Virus record (IMG/VR): IMGVR_UViG_3300030004_000014
Location: 24,109-88,108 of that record
Reading direction: 5' to 3' (one strand)
DNA from: a virus
DNA: 64,000 nucleotides
Shown: piece by piece, positions 53,943 to 63,896 of the stretch
Layout of the letters: every line of letters begins with the position of its first letter
Position numbering within the stretch: position 1 is the first letter of the stretch
Notes under the pieces: generated by a model
Told to the model about the DNA's origin: nothing
The model's input: only the letters and a program-made list of their open reading frames with translations
Databases searched by the model: none
Made by a program: the position numbers and the translations under genes

Positions 53943-54812
53943 TTAACCCATAGCGTAATAATTAGCTTCAGCATCTTCCTGCTGAGCCTGAATACCCATA
54001 TCAGCAAGTTCATCAGGAATATCGCTAGCAACCGGAGTAGCAAGATTGTAATTAACACGATGCAAACCAAGACGATCGGCGATGATCTGACCAGCAACTT
54101 TTGTATTATAATTATGTTGAATAAGACCAGTATAAGCAATAGATCTTTCAGGAACTTCACCATGAGAAATAGTACGTTTCCAACCAAAATTACTTGTTTC
54201 GGTCGGGAACATACAAGTGGAATAATAGGCATCAATAATGTTCTGAGGCTGCATTGTAGGATCAAACTGAATCCATAACACATCCATAGTAAATGTAGAC
54301 AACAACATAGGATCGATAGCAGTATCGCCACCATTAATAGCAGACAACAGAGAGAACTGAGTATCAGGATCTCTAATCATCTTAATCCAATTATAGTGGA
54401 AATTCCAAACAACATTACCAACAATTTCATTCCATGTAAACTGTGGCGTAATCGCTGAGCGCTTAGACACGGTAGGAACATGGAGTGTCTGACCATCGTG
54501 GCCAGCAGTAACATCAGTTGTTTCTAATGTAACATTAAAATCAATACCAGAAACTTCTTTAGGATGTTGTTCGATAAGCGCCTTAAGAATATCAACCATA
54601 CCATCAAATTGATAAAACATAGTAGGTGCCCGTGTGACAATGCCATATGTCGGGAGGAACACCTGCGGTGTCGCAGAATCGATATTGACGAGATTAACGC
54701 CAAGACCATTCTGCGCACCAGCAGCAATGTTCACAACCTGATCAGCATCCGTCACAGCAGCAACGCCACCAAGATTGCTCAGTAAAGAGCTGGAGAGCGA
54801 GGCCAGTGACAT
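53943..54812 (-). CDS. Tail tube protein (gp19-like)
   Basis: 289 residues directly downstream of the tail sheath gene, the usual order of sheath then tube in myoviruses. The ribosome site is AAAGGGA. The N-terminus is Ser/Ala/Leu-rich (SLASLSSSLLSNLGGVAAV), then a beta-rich core (DFNVTLETTDVTAGHD; WNEIVGNVVWNFHYNWIKMI) consistent with the tube beta-barrel that stacks into rings. Codon choice here is richer in G and C than most of the window, as expected for an abundant structural protein. The assignment depends mostly on the neighbourhood. Confidence 0.6.
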   Translation of the reverse strand: MSLASLSSSLLSNLGGVAAVTDADQVVNIAAGAQNGLGVNLVNIDSATPQVFLPTYGIVTRAPTMFYQFDGMVDILKALIEQHPKEVSGIDFNVTLETTDVTAGHDGQTLHVPTVSKRSAITPQFTWNEIVGNVVWNFHYNWIKMIRDPDTQFSLLSAINGGDTAIDPMLLSTFTMDVLWIQFDPTMQPQNIIDAYYSTCMFPTETSNFGWKRTISHGEVPERSIAYTGLIQHNYNTKVAGQIIADRLGLHRVNYNLATPVASDIPDELADMGIQAQQEDAEANYYAMG

Positions 54813-54829
54813 TATAGATTATCCCTTTC

Positions 54830-56836
54830 TTAAGAGGCAACATTCACTGAGAGAGTAGTATTCCAAACACGATTGCTACGATACCCAGAGAGGGCAACTG
54901 TGACGCTAGAAGAGTTTCCGTTCGCCAAGTCAACTGTAGTCTGAGTAACCGTTGTAGCACTCGTGATAATGTTATTAAGAGCAGAGCTGATTTCATTATC
55001 AATGGACTTTTGTATCTGTTTAAATAACGTTTTTGGCCTAGCATTACTTCCCGTAAAACTAGTCCATTTGTCACGAACAATATGTTTAACATAAACAACG
55101 TAGTCAACAATACATTCGTCAGAGAGGAGTGAAGAATCTGTTGTATAAACAGTACGGAGATCAGAGTAAAAAATGACAGAGGGGGTAGCATAGCAAATAA
55201 TATTAGCGCCACAATCCCAAATCTCCTGAAGAACATCAGGGCTTTCCGGGATGTAATTGAATGTAGGCCGTTTGAAGACGGTGACTTCGCTTGCGGGGCG
55301 AGGTTTAGGCTCAGCCTTAATGGACGTCGTTCCATCGTAAATGCACCTTTTAATCAATCGGTCAAACGTGGCCGGAACATAGTTAGACCACGAGGCCGTT
55401 GTTCCGTCGTTGTTCAACTTAGCGCACTGACCATAGATAGAACCACGGCACGCCGGAGTTCCCATGATCGAAGATTCAGGATGAAGCAGAATGCGCTGAC
55501 GCAGAGATGCCATCAGTGCAACATCCGCAGCAGCTGTATTTGGCTTAAGACTCACGTCCTGAGTAGCCATTGTCAACTGCACATCATCGCGAACATTCAT
55601 AACACCATCGATAATAGATAATTTATTAGCTAAAGCAAAACCAGAATCATAGAAATGAGTAATCGGATAACGATAAACATCCTGAATAGCCGGATATGTA
55701 GTACCTTCGAGATAAGCAACAACTAATTCTTCAAACATGTTAACGGATGTATCGCCATCAGATCCACCCAATAAATAAAGTGTAACATCTTCATTAATGA
55801 CTTCGGCCGAATCAGAAGTAATGGTAAAGTGATAATAAGAATTATTGTTAGAATCCATACCAGTCATGATATTAATCAAATCAGCAGAAGATGTGATTTC
55901 AGGAGAAACGTTGAGAATATCAGATGTGATCTTTTTAATATTGTCATTATAAGTACAAACATTGTAAGGGAAAGGATTCGCAAAGTTCGTTGTAAGTTCA
56001 TCACTGATATCAAGATATTGTGTTGTATTGGGATTATAAGCATTATCAATAAAAGCAAAAGTCTGACTAGGACTACCATACATGTCATAAACAGGAGCAG
56101 AAATAGCAGTAGTCGGAGAAACATAAGAAGGAGCAAAGACATAGGTCATTGCGCCATTAACAGTTGACAACGAAGCAATGTTACCAGACAGAATAGAATT
56201 CGCCTGAGTCTTATCATAAGAAGAATCGTAATATAAGCTAAAACCATAATTGTTCATCAGAGATCCAACATCGGCCGCTTCGACGGCCATGATCGGATAT
56301 GTAGTATATGTAACACCACCATTCGATATTGTGTTCGGAGTTAATTCATCAAACTCTTCAGAATCTGTAAGTGCACGAGCAGTCCAATCTAATTCATAAC
56401 CATCAGCAGTAACCGAAGCACCATTGAGTGTCTGGGGAATAGGGTTACTATTTTCATCATAAACTAAAGCACCAGTTGCTGTACGCTGATACTGGACGAT
56501 TTGCGCCGGAGTCACCGTGCAGAAGATACCAAGAGTGGATTTTGTAGCGGCCGGATCAACCAGTCGAACAAAACAAATCTGCTGGTACTTGATAGCCTGA
56601 TTAACAAACAGCGTCTGGTGATTGAAGAACTTCGAGGTGGTATTCAAGAAGCTCGAACCATAACTAGTCTGAATATCTGTCGTATCGCCGATCAGGGGAA
56701 AGTTAGGAACGCCCTTTTCAGTGAACGAGAACATAATAGGCAGATGTCGAGGCAGGACCGTGAAGGTCTGTCCAGATGCCGCAGAATTATCCTGAACCTG
56801 GATATTCAGAGCATTAGGATATGTATATGTCGACAT
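54830..56836 (-). CDS. Tail sheath protein
   Basis: 668 residues with ribosome site GGGAG. The N-terminus has the features of contractile sheath proteins: RHLPIMFSFTEKGVPNFPLIGDT (the entry to the first domain, with F-P-L), then TKFFNHQTLFVNQAIKYQQICFVRLVD. The C-terminal domain (about 470-660) contains conserved segments such as VFKRPTFNYIPESPDVLQEIWDCGAN and ending in strands that interlock neighbouring subunits. The gene is unusually GC-rich in places (around 55200-55560) and is first in its operon with the tube gene. It proves that the phage has a contractile tail. Confidence 0.8.
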   Translation of the reverse strand: MSTYTYPNALNIQVQDNSAASGQTFTVLPRHLPIMFSFTEKGVPNFPLIGDTTDIQTSYGSSFLNTTSKFFNHQTLFVNQAIKYQQICFVRLVDPAATKSTLGIFCTVTPAQIVQYQRTATGALVYDENSNPIPQTLNGASVTADGYELDWTARALTDSEEFDELTPNTISNGGVTYTTYPIMAVEAADVGSLMNNYGFSLYYDSSYDKTQANSILSGNIASLSTVNGAMTYVFAPSYVSPTTAISAPVYDMYGSPSQTFAFIDNAYNPNTTQYLDISDELTTNFANPFPYNVCTYNDNIKKITSDILNVSPEITSSADLINIMTGMDSNNNSYYHFTITSDSAEVINEDVTLYLLGGSDGDTSVNMFEELVVAYLEGTTYPAIQDVYRYPITHFYDSGFALANKLSIIDGVMNVRDDVQLTMATQDVSLKPNTAAADVALMASLRQRILLHPESSIMGTPACRGSIYGQCAKLNNDGTTASWSNYVPATFDRLIKRCIYDGTTSIKAEPKPRPASEVTVFKRPTFNYIPESPDVLQEIWDCGANIICYATPSVIFYSDLRTVYTTDSSLLSDECIVDYVVYVKHIVRDKWTSFTGSNARPKTLFKQIQKSIDNEISSALNNIITSATTVTQTTVDLANGNSSSVTVALSGYRSNRVWNTTLSVNVAS

Positions 56837-56911
56837 TGAAAACTCCCATTAGAAAGGTTTTTTAGAATAAAACCATCGTATAAGGATAATTCTTTTAAAA
56901 GGAACAAAAAA
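56837..56911. promoter_or_regulatory. Divergent promoter region, 75 bp
   Basis: Between the sheath gene and the plus-strand gene at 56912. It holds TTTTTTAGAATAAAACC and CGTATAAGGATAATTC; the plus ribosome site is AAAAGGA. The promoter of the highly expressed sheath operon must lie here. Confidence 0.45.
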
Positions 56912-57943
56912 ATGAAAAACCGTGAATCTATCTTTGACGTATTTAGTGTTAAACAAACAGTTAATAATCCACAGTTAACCGAACTTATTAATTTCTTAAT
57001 GGATAATAGAGATGTTAGACTTGACCACGATATTACTAAACAGATTACATCTCGTGATCCCTTGATTAAACCAGGAATCAGTCATATTTTCCGTAGAGCT
57101 GTTATGAGTGGTAAAGACAATATTTTTTCTTTCTGTAATATTCCTATGAATACAAATGCTCCAGAGATTGTCACTTATGACTATGTCAGTTTTGACTTTG
57201 CTCAGCTTGCTGGTAAGCATGCCAATTTATACAAAGACACTACCTTCATTCCTGGATTTAAAGATACTGTTTTTTATAATGTTTCATCTGTTATTAAGAC
57301 AAATAATGAACCTAGTGACATCAATCAATTTCAAGCAAAATGTGTGTTATCTATGTTATCAAGAAGTTACTATAATAGTGGTGTTTTACCTTGGTTAACA
57401 CCTACAATCATTAGGTTTTTATGCCGAAGCTATAATATGTCCATTGGTACTGCCATAAGCAGTTCCTATGGACTTACCTATGCCGAAATGCAAATTATCA
57501 AGACAATTTTGTCATTTTATTTCTTAAAATGTGTTGCTTCTGTTCATGAAGCAGAGGTTCTAATTAAGACCTCAAAACTCGATTTAGGTCCTACAAATGA
57601 GATCCAGGATGTTGTTAATAAAATAAAAGAATTACTCGGCGATAAATACGAAAATATATCATTTGATGACATGTGTTATTGTATTCAAAATTGTGGTATT
57701 GGTAGATTGTCTGGCGTTAATAGAAAATGGATGGTTCAGAGATTGAAAAGTCTTGGTCCTGATATGTTTACAACAAGTATTGCTTTGGAATACCCTCCCT
57801 ACTTCTGCTATTTATTGTTATTGGCCGAGGCTGGTAAAAAGATCGGTATGTTTAATATATTAATGAAGACCGATCTCAAAAGAGAAGTTAATGAATTTAT
57901 TGACAACATTATTAAATCCCCTTCATTTATTTCTACAATCTAA
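56912..57943 (+). CDS. Unknown protein, 343 aa
   Basis: Begins MKNRESIFDVFSVKQTVNNP. It is a helical protein with a hydrophobic central helix near residues 185-205 (MQIIKTILSFYFLKCVASVH) and several Cys (CYCIQNCGIG near residue 255). The C-terminus has PPYFCYLLLLAEAGKKIGMF. It lacks a known motif. It lies 15 bases upstream of a large structural gene and is probably expressed with it, so an assembly or structural role is likely but not shown. Confidence 0.55.
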   Translation: MKNRESIFDVFSVKQTVNNPQLTELINFLMDNRDVRLDHDITKQITSRDPLIKPGISHIFRRAVMSGKDNIFSFCNIPMNTNAPEIVTYDYVSFDFAQLAGKHANLYKDTTFIPGFKDTVFYNVSSVIKTNNEPSDINQFQAKCVLSMLSRSYYNSGVLPWLTPTIIRFLCRSYNMSIGTAISSSYGLTYAEMQIIKTILSFYFLKCVASVHEAEVLIKTSKLDLGPTNEIQDVVNKIKELLGDKYENISFDDMCYCIQNCGIGRLSGVNRKWMVQRLKSLGPDMFTTSIALEYPPYFCYLLLLAEAGKKIGMFNILMKTDLKREVNEFIDNIIKSPSFISTI

Positions 57944-57958
57944 GAATGGAGTATTTGT

Positions 57959-60565
57959 ATGACAGTTTCTAGTTCTACATTAGTCTCCTATCTTAATCTT
58001 AATTTTTTAGAAAAAGTATGGAATAGTCCTAGATTTTATTGTTTTGAAAATATAAGATTAAATCCGTTTGTTGTCGGCACCTCTAATATACTAATGAACT
58101 TAATTTCTGATACATATGAAACTATTGCATTACCGAATAACGAAATCCAGTATAGCGTTTTTACAACAGATTACTTTAGTATTCAGACGTTATTATTATT
58201 GGATACTGATGCTTGGTATCAGGCTAGTTCTTTAATAGATGAATATTCAGAACTAATTACTGTCTATACTGAAAATGGGTTTATGGTACCTAAGAGTTCT
58301 ATTTATTTAAGATATTCATCAACGACTGAGAAGCTTTATATTGCTATCGATAAGTTGGCATTATATAAAGTTGATGGAGTAAATTATAAATCTTGTTACC
58401 TTGATGTATTGCGGTTTGCTCCTAGCATGACAAAATCTAATAAGGTATTACTAAATTATTATTCTGACATTATAATAAAATCTACTTTCACAAATCAGTT
58501 AGCGACCATAACAACTTTATTAACAAATTTAAACAATAATTATTATGATCAAACTACATTCATTATTAATGGTGAAATAATCGACTCTAAGTCTAATTAT
58601 TCTATTTCAATTGGTGATTATATTGAAATCATCACTGACTTCTCTATTGATAAAACGGTGACTATAGATATTTCTTCAAATGCCACAAACTATATAGATA
58701 CCATCAATAAAGGTAATTATACACTATTACATATTCCTAAAGAAAATAATCCAAATAATGCTATTTATACATTTAATGATATGTCGATATATATAAAGAA
58801 TAATGTATCTTCTAAGTCTATATATTTTAATAGATCTACTACAGGTGCTATAAATCAAATAACTCACAATGATATCTCGATTAATAATCTAGAATTATCT
58901 GCTGCACAAGATACGCTCAATACTACCAATATAAGTGTTATTCTTAAATTAAGAAGTCACCAAAATAAATATATTATTCAAGATATTAATTATATAAATT
59001 ATTTATACGAGCTTCCAGATGATGAAATAGTACAATTCTTATTAGCTAAAAATAGTGATACCTCATTGTCATTCTGGTCGTTGTTAAATTTACAACAATC
59101 TTTACAAACAAGTTTATTCTTTAATGTTACAAATGATACATCATTGTCGACATTAGCTAAATATACAAATGGTTTAGGATATGACTGTATCGCAAACGTT
59201 TTAAGTGGTTATGACGATACAACTATTTTAAATCAGAGTAGTACAGTAACCATCCCTGTTAAAAAGCCTATTATCCTTAGTGATTCTTCTACAAAAAATA
59301 TTTTTTATATGAATGGTAAGAAGGTTATGGATACTTTATATAAATATTCTGATAATGGACTAAGTATCGGTTATACAACACTCAGTAAAGATTTATATAT
59401 TCCCCCTAAGTCTAATTGTAGAAATCAATTATTTCAACACAACGATAGTACACATGAGCTCTTTTCTCCTAAAATTGGGGTTACCCAAGTTACTGTTAAT
59501 ATGACAGATTTTAAAATATACTTAATGAATGATATTGATCCCATACAAGGATTTAATAGAACATATACAAAATCTTTTACAGAAGTTACTCCAGATAATC
59601 ATTCATTAGTAACAACAATAGGAACAGATAGTTCTATTCTAGCATTTGGATATCTTTATTATAATAAAACATTTATAATTGTTAATAATACTTACACTTA
59701 TAGTACATCTATAAATTTAGATACTGATATGAGTGAAGGGAATGTATTATATCACGATCTGGATATCCTGTATTCAGACGATGTAACGACTTTACCCTTA
59801 TTGAATTCTAGTAACATAGAAGCACATCTAAATGGATATTATTTAATACCCGATATTGATTACAATGTTATTACTTATATAGATACAAATGGATATTTTT
59901 GTGGTAGACAATTTATTTTAACAAACAATATATTCTTACAAGAATCATCTAATATTTTAGAAATTATGAACCATACAGCAAGAATAGATTATCAGACTAT
60001 TGATTATGTTTTAAACGGCCAATTAAATCAGAATGGTGAAATAGATTTTGAATTGGTTAATAGTTCAAAAGTATATATCAATGGATTGTTACAGAATTAC
60101 AATTCTGATATATTTAGTATGACATTAGATGTCCCTAATGGTTCGCCATATATTATCAGAAATATTATTCCTAAACAGACAGATGTTTATTTAAGTACAT
60201 ATAATCAGAATTCAGATAACCCAAATAAACAGGCTATTCAAAAATACTTCACAAAAGAATTTACAGTTGCACAAGATCCTATATTTGTAAATAAAATGCA
60301 TATCGTTTTTAGTCCTTATTTTACATATCTTATTCAACAGATTAATAATGGATCGCTAGTTTTAACAAACGATCCTGATAATACCAAATTTATAAATCAG
60401 GTTAGTCAATATGACTATATAAAAAATATGGATCAGACTTTAAGTGATTCTACAATTATCAATTTCAATTTTGTTTATTGGAATATTACATATTCAGATA
60501 CTGTCATTAATGATTCAACACAATATGCACTATTTAAGAAACTTGTTACGCTAATAAGAGGATAG
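57959..60565 (+). CDS. Large structural protein, 868 aa (baseplate or fibre)
   Basis: The ATG at 57959 follows GGAG by 7 bases. The N-terminal 170 residues are compact (WNSPRFYCFENIRLNPFVVG; YSVFTTDYFSIQTLLLLDTD). The remainder is rich in Ser, Thr, Asn, Tyr and Ile with short strands repeating (for example ISIGDYIEIITDFSIDKTVT), as in beta-helical fibres or baseplate proteins. No carbohydrate-degrading motif is visible. It is the first of two adjacent structural genes, with only six bases between them. Family not recognised. Confidence 0.5.
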   Translation: MTVSSSTLVSYLNLNFLEKVWNSPRFYCFENIRLNPFVVGTSNILMNLISDTYETIALPNNEIQYSVFTTDYFSIQTLLLLDTDAWYQASSLIDEYSELITVYTENGFMVPKSSIYLRYSSTTEKLYIAIDKLALYKVDGVNYKSCYLDVLRFAPSMTKSNKVLLNYYSDIIIKSTFTNQLATITTLLTNLNNNYYDQTTFIINGEIIDSKSNYSISIGDYIEIITDFSIDKTVTIDISSNATNYIDTINKGNYTLLHIPKENNPNNAIYTFNDMSIYIKNNVSSKSIYFNRSTTGAINQITHNDISINNLELSAAQDTLNTTNISVILKLRSHQNKYIIQDINYINYLYELPDDEIVQFLLAKNSDTSLSFWSLLNLQQSLQTSLFFNVTNDTSLSTLAKYTNGLGYDCIANVLSGYDDTTILNQSSTVTIPVKKPIILSDSSTKNIFYMNGKKVMDTLYKYSDNGLSIGYTTLSKDLYIPPKSNCRNQLFQHNDSTHELFSPKIGVTQVTVNMTDFKIYLMNDIDPIQGFNRTYTKSFTEVTPDNHSLVTTIGTDSSILAFGYLYYNKTFIIVNNTYTYSTSINLDTDMSEGNVLYHDLDILYSDDVTTLPLLNSSNIEAHLNGYYLIPDIDYNVITYIDTNGYFCGRQFILTNNIFLQESSNILEIMNHTARIDYQTIDYVLNGQLNQNGEIDFELVNSSKVYINGLLQNYNSDIFSMTLDVPNGSPYIIRNIIPKQTDVYLSTYNQNSDNPNKQAIQKYFTKEFTVAQDPIFVNKMHIVFSPYFTYLIQQINNGSLVLTNDPDNTKFINQVSQYDYIKNMDQTLSDSTIINFNFVYWNITYSDTVINDSTQYALFKKLVTLIRG

Positions 60566-60571
60566 AAAGGC

Positions 60572-62296
60572 ATGACAGTCATCACAGTCCTAAAAGAGGA
60601 TGCATCTAACGTAGCAAGTGGTTATGTTAGAGTTTATCCATTAAGTAAAATATATAATCCTAATTTAAATCAAACATCTGGATCTTATATTGTTCCGCAG
60701 GTAGACTCATTGGTTATCGATGTTGACAATGGTGGATTGTTGTACTATGTAGAAAGTGTTAATGAAATCACAAATGTTTCTACATTGGTTCCTGCTAAAA
60801 TCATTACTGATTCAATAGAAACCGAATTAGATCAGATCTCGGTTATTTCTTATGGAAATGATTTATTTTATCTTTATTATGATCCTTTGAACACCCCAAC
60901 AGATATTGATATCGATAGTAAATTACATATTGTCGGTCCTGTCGGAATGAAATACCAGATTATAGAAAATGTTGGAACTGCTACAGAAAAAGTTATAAGT
61001 CAGTATTACGATATTGATGGAAATTATGTTGGTAATGTTGTTCCTATGGTTCCTTGTTTTGAAGACGGAACTAAAGGTGTTCATTATTTAAAGAGTTGTT
61101 ATACGACACAGCCTATTGTTGATGGAACTTCTTATCAGATTAATGTATTTAATTCTGCTGGTAAATTAATTGGTGAAGTTAAGAATGTTATTTCTAAGAA
61201 ATCATACATTTTAAATAATGGTTTTAATTCTCTTCCTGTTATAAACAACTTAAGTATTGTTGGAAATCAAATGAGAAACGATAATGAAATTTATATTTAT
61301 CAGAATCAGAATATAGACAGTTTGAATATTAGAGGTATATTAACATTTGAAGATGGAAGAACACAAGAAGTTCTCCCAGATACATCTAAATGTGTTTTAT
61401 ATGGATTTACTAATTTCGTATCTTCTTATCCTGGTTATAAACAACCATTATTGTTAAAATATATGCTTGATAGTGATGAACCTATTTCAAGAGAACTTAT
61501 GTTAACAAATGATATATTTATTACTGGAGAAACTAATCTTATTGTTATTCCAAATAATGTGTCTTATGGTATTAAATTACTGGTTGTTCCTCAATGGTCG
61601 GCAAATTTAAATCAATATACATTAAAGTTCTTCTTATACTCAACAGAACGAAATTCATCTGTCGATGTCACTCAGTATGTTACAACGACAAGTCTTGATA
61701 CATCCACAGGACTTACTAATTTTAGTGGAAATTATTATACAGGGTATCAAACATTACAAGCATCTATCGATTTAAATAATTTTGATAATACAACATTTGG
61801 AGTTGGTTCTATTTATTTACAGACAATCGTTATTAAGTTACAACCGTTCAATGCATATAACAGATACATATTTGGAGATAGTATTACTGGAACAATTTAT
61901 GGTATCGATAATACTCTTGTTCATAGACCTGTTCTATATAACGATATCATAAAGAATGTTTATTTTATTCCGTCTAGTTTATTCTCAACAGTTGATAATT
62001 TCTTACAAGCATTTTATTATAATACATTACCTGTTTATGATAGTTCAAATACATCTTCACCTCCTGTTCCTACACACTTCTGCATAAGAGATATTGTTAC
62101 TGGTAATATGCTAACAAATGACATTATCCCGATTGCAAACTATCAACAAGCATTCAACTTTGTTAATAATACTTCATATTTAAATAATAATGTGTTGATT
62201 GAATTTATTCAGCAGATCAATACAACAACAAATAATACTCTTTATGGTGCCCCCATTGATGTTTATTCAAACACATATATTCCAACATTATCTTAA
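60572..62296 (+). CDS. Structural protein, 574 aa
   Basis: Starts MTVITVLKEDASNVASGYVRVYPL, six bases after the previous gene, with AAAGG close to the ATG. The sequence is beta-rich with regular strand-turn units (GSYIVPQVDSLVIDVDNGGL; SKLHIVGPVGMKYQIIEN), typical of virion surface or baseplate proteins. No catalytic motif or repeats long enough to name. It is the end of the operon and is followed by a perfect palindromic terminator. Confidence 0.5.
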   Translation: MTVITVLKEDASNVASGYVRVYPLSKIYNPNLNQTSGSYIVPQVDSLVIDVDNGGLLYYVESVNEITNVSTLVPAKIITDSIETELDQISVISYGNDLFYLYYDPLNTPTDIDIDSKLHIVGPVGMKYQIIENVGTATEKVISQYYDIDGNYVGNVVPMVPCFEDGTKGVHYLKSCYTTQPIVDGTSYQINVFNSAGKLIGEVKNVISKKSYILNNGFNSLPVINNLSIVGNQMRNDNEIYIYQNQNIDSLNIRGILTFEDGRTQEVLPDTSKCVLYGFTNFVSSYPGYKQPLLLKYMLDSDEPISRELMLTNDIFITGETNLIVIPNNVSYGIKLLVVPQWSANLNQYTLKFFLYSTERNSSVDVTQYVTTTSLDTSTGLTNFSGNYYTGYQTLQASIDLNNFDNTTFGVGSIYLQTIVIKLQPFNAYNRYIFGDSITGTIYGIDNTLVHRPVLYNDIIKNVYFIPSSLFSTVDNFLQAFYYNTLPVYDSSNTSSPPVPTHFCIRDIVTGNMLTNDIIPIANYQQAFNFVNNTSYLNNNVLIEFIQQINTTTNNTLYGAPIDVYSNTYIPTLS

Positions 62297-62310
62297 GTTA
62301 TGTCATTAAC

Positions 62311-62342
62311 TGTATAAGGTGCCACGTGGCACCTTATACAGA
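62311..62342 (+). terminator. 32-bp perfect palindromic terminator
   Basis: CTGTATAAGGTGCC ACGT GGCACCTTATACAG is self-complementary over all 32 bases, about 14 bases after the stop at 62296. It could also act on the opposite strand. Confidence 0.85.
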
Positions 62343-62369
62343 TAGACAAATCGAAAGGAAAAAACTTCT

Positions 62370-63896
62370 ATGTCGGTATATCAGTATTATCACACATATG
62401 TTGTTGAAGACGGACAAATAACAGATACAAACGACGAAACACCATTACTTTCTTCTTTCTTACAGAAAAGAGTTTACATCATAGTTTCTAAGTATAATGT
62501 CAATACGTTAATCATGTTAAACATAAAGGATTATATATCAAAAGAATCTAATATTAATCTAAATCTATCTATAGCTGAATTCTGCGATAATCTTAATGAT
62601 CTATTGGTTTTAAAATATACATCAAATGATATCCCATTAAAGAATATTACAACTGGAGCATTTGATAACAGACTTAATATATATGATGCTAATAGTTTAA
62701 AAGATGTAGACATTTCTTATACTTCTATTAGTGATCCTTCAAATAAAAATAACAAATATAGTTTCTTTCAATCTAATGATTTAGTATTGACATCTGATTC
62801 TAATAGAGATTTTACAAATTGTCTTATTACAGTTAATGGTGTATTTCATAGTACTGAATATTACAATAATAACTTCTTTGTTAAAAATGGTTTTTCTAAT
62901 ATTAAAAATACAAAACAAAAGAATGTCTGTTTAATAGACACAACTAATTTGGGTGGTCATTCTACAATTCCTATTACATTAGAAGATATAGAAATTCCTT
63001 CTGGTTCTTCAATTCCTTCTAGCATAACTTTGAATTTTAAAAATGCTAATTTCTTAAATAAAACTATTATTCCCGTTATCTATGGATATCCACTTTTAAA
63101 TAAAGACTTTTTTAAAGTCTTAGACAATACAAGAATTAAAATATATATTAATAGGATCGATTATATTTACCAATTCTTAAAATCACCCAATACTTTATTT
63201 TCAAAATACAATTCTTATTTAATCGATAGGCATAGAGAATTCTACATCGATACACCAGAACCAGATATTATTGATTCTATTGTGGATCTCATGACAGTTG
63301 AATATACTAAATTTATGACTTATAATGAGCCTCATACTGGTATTGTTGATTTTGGTAAAAGAGAAGATACTCCAGAAATGGTAAATTCTCTAGATGTATT
63401 CTTTTCTGATTTTTATCCTAAGATGGTTTCTGAAGATAGAGACGTTAATCTTATTGAATTTGAAAATTCACAATATTACAACCAATTAAAAAATCTATTT
63501 AATATTATTAAAAAATCACATTTACAATCTAAAGATTTTATCTTACAATTATTAACCATGTTTAATTCATTTATTATAACTATTAATAATCCAGATATAT
63601 TCATTAAAAATTATAAATGTTATTCATTAAATAATAAAGGATATATGTATACTTGTAAATCTAAAGATACACCTCGTGGATTATTGGTTTATAATAAGTC
63701 ATTTGTATTACCATATAACATCTGTACAGATGGTACTCTCAATCATCATATTTTAAATATAGATTTCTACGACCACACAAATCTGTTATATGATAAAAAT
63801 CCATTTACAGATTATTTCCCTAATCCTTTCTATGATCAGAATAATGCCACAAATTACCCTGTAGAGATTGTAGAGTTCTATTCTAAAGCTATCTAA
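62370..63896 (+). CDS. Structural protein, 508 aa
   Basis: Ribosome site GAAAGGA. The protein begins MSVYQYYHTYVVEDGQITDT and is mixed alpha/beta with many Asn, Ser and Tyr. Sections such as LTSDSNRDFTNCLITVNGVF suggest a beta-sandwich domain in the first half, and the second half is more helical (HLQSKDFILQLLTMFNSFII). The composition and the neighbouring genes point to a virion role. No known motif was seen. Its stop is at 63894-63896. Confidence 0.5.
   Translation: MSVYQYYHTYVVEDGQITDTNDETPLLSSFLQKRVYIIVSKYNVNTLIMLNIKDYISKESNINLNLSIAEFCDNLNDLLVLKYTSNDIPLKNITTGAFDNRLNIYDANSLKDVDISYTSISDPSNKNNKYSFFQSNDLVLTSDSNRDFTNCLITVNGVFHSTEYYNNNFFVKNGFSNIKNTKQKNVCLIDTTNLGGHSTIPITLEDIEIPSGSSIPSSITLNFKNANFLNKTIIPVIYGYPLLNKDFFKVLDNTRIKIYINRIDYIYQFLKSPNTLFSKYNSYLIDRHREFYIDTPEPDIIDSIVDLMTVEYTKFMTYNEPHTGIVDFGKREDTPEMVNSLDVFFSDFYPKMVSEDRDVNLIEFENSQYYNQLKNLFNIIKKSHLQSKDFILQLLTMFNSFIITINNPDIFIKNYKCYSLNNKGYMYTCKSKDTPRGLLVYNKSFVLPYNICTDGTLNHHILNIDFYDHTNLLYDKNPFTDYFPNPFYDQNNATNYPVEIVEFYSKAI

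Noticed and set aside
53450-54334. Leucine/isoleucine-rich frames overlapping the portal and tube genes
   Set aside because: Compositional shadows of AT-rich coding sequence; one crosses the bidirectional terminator.
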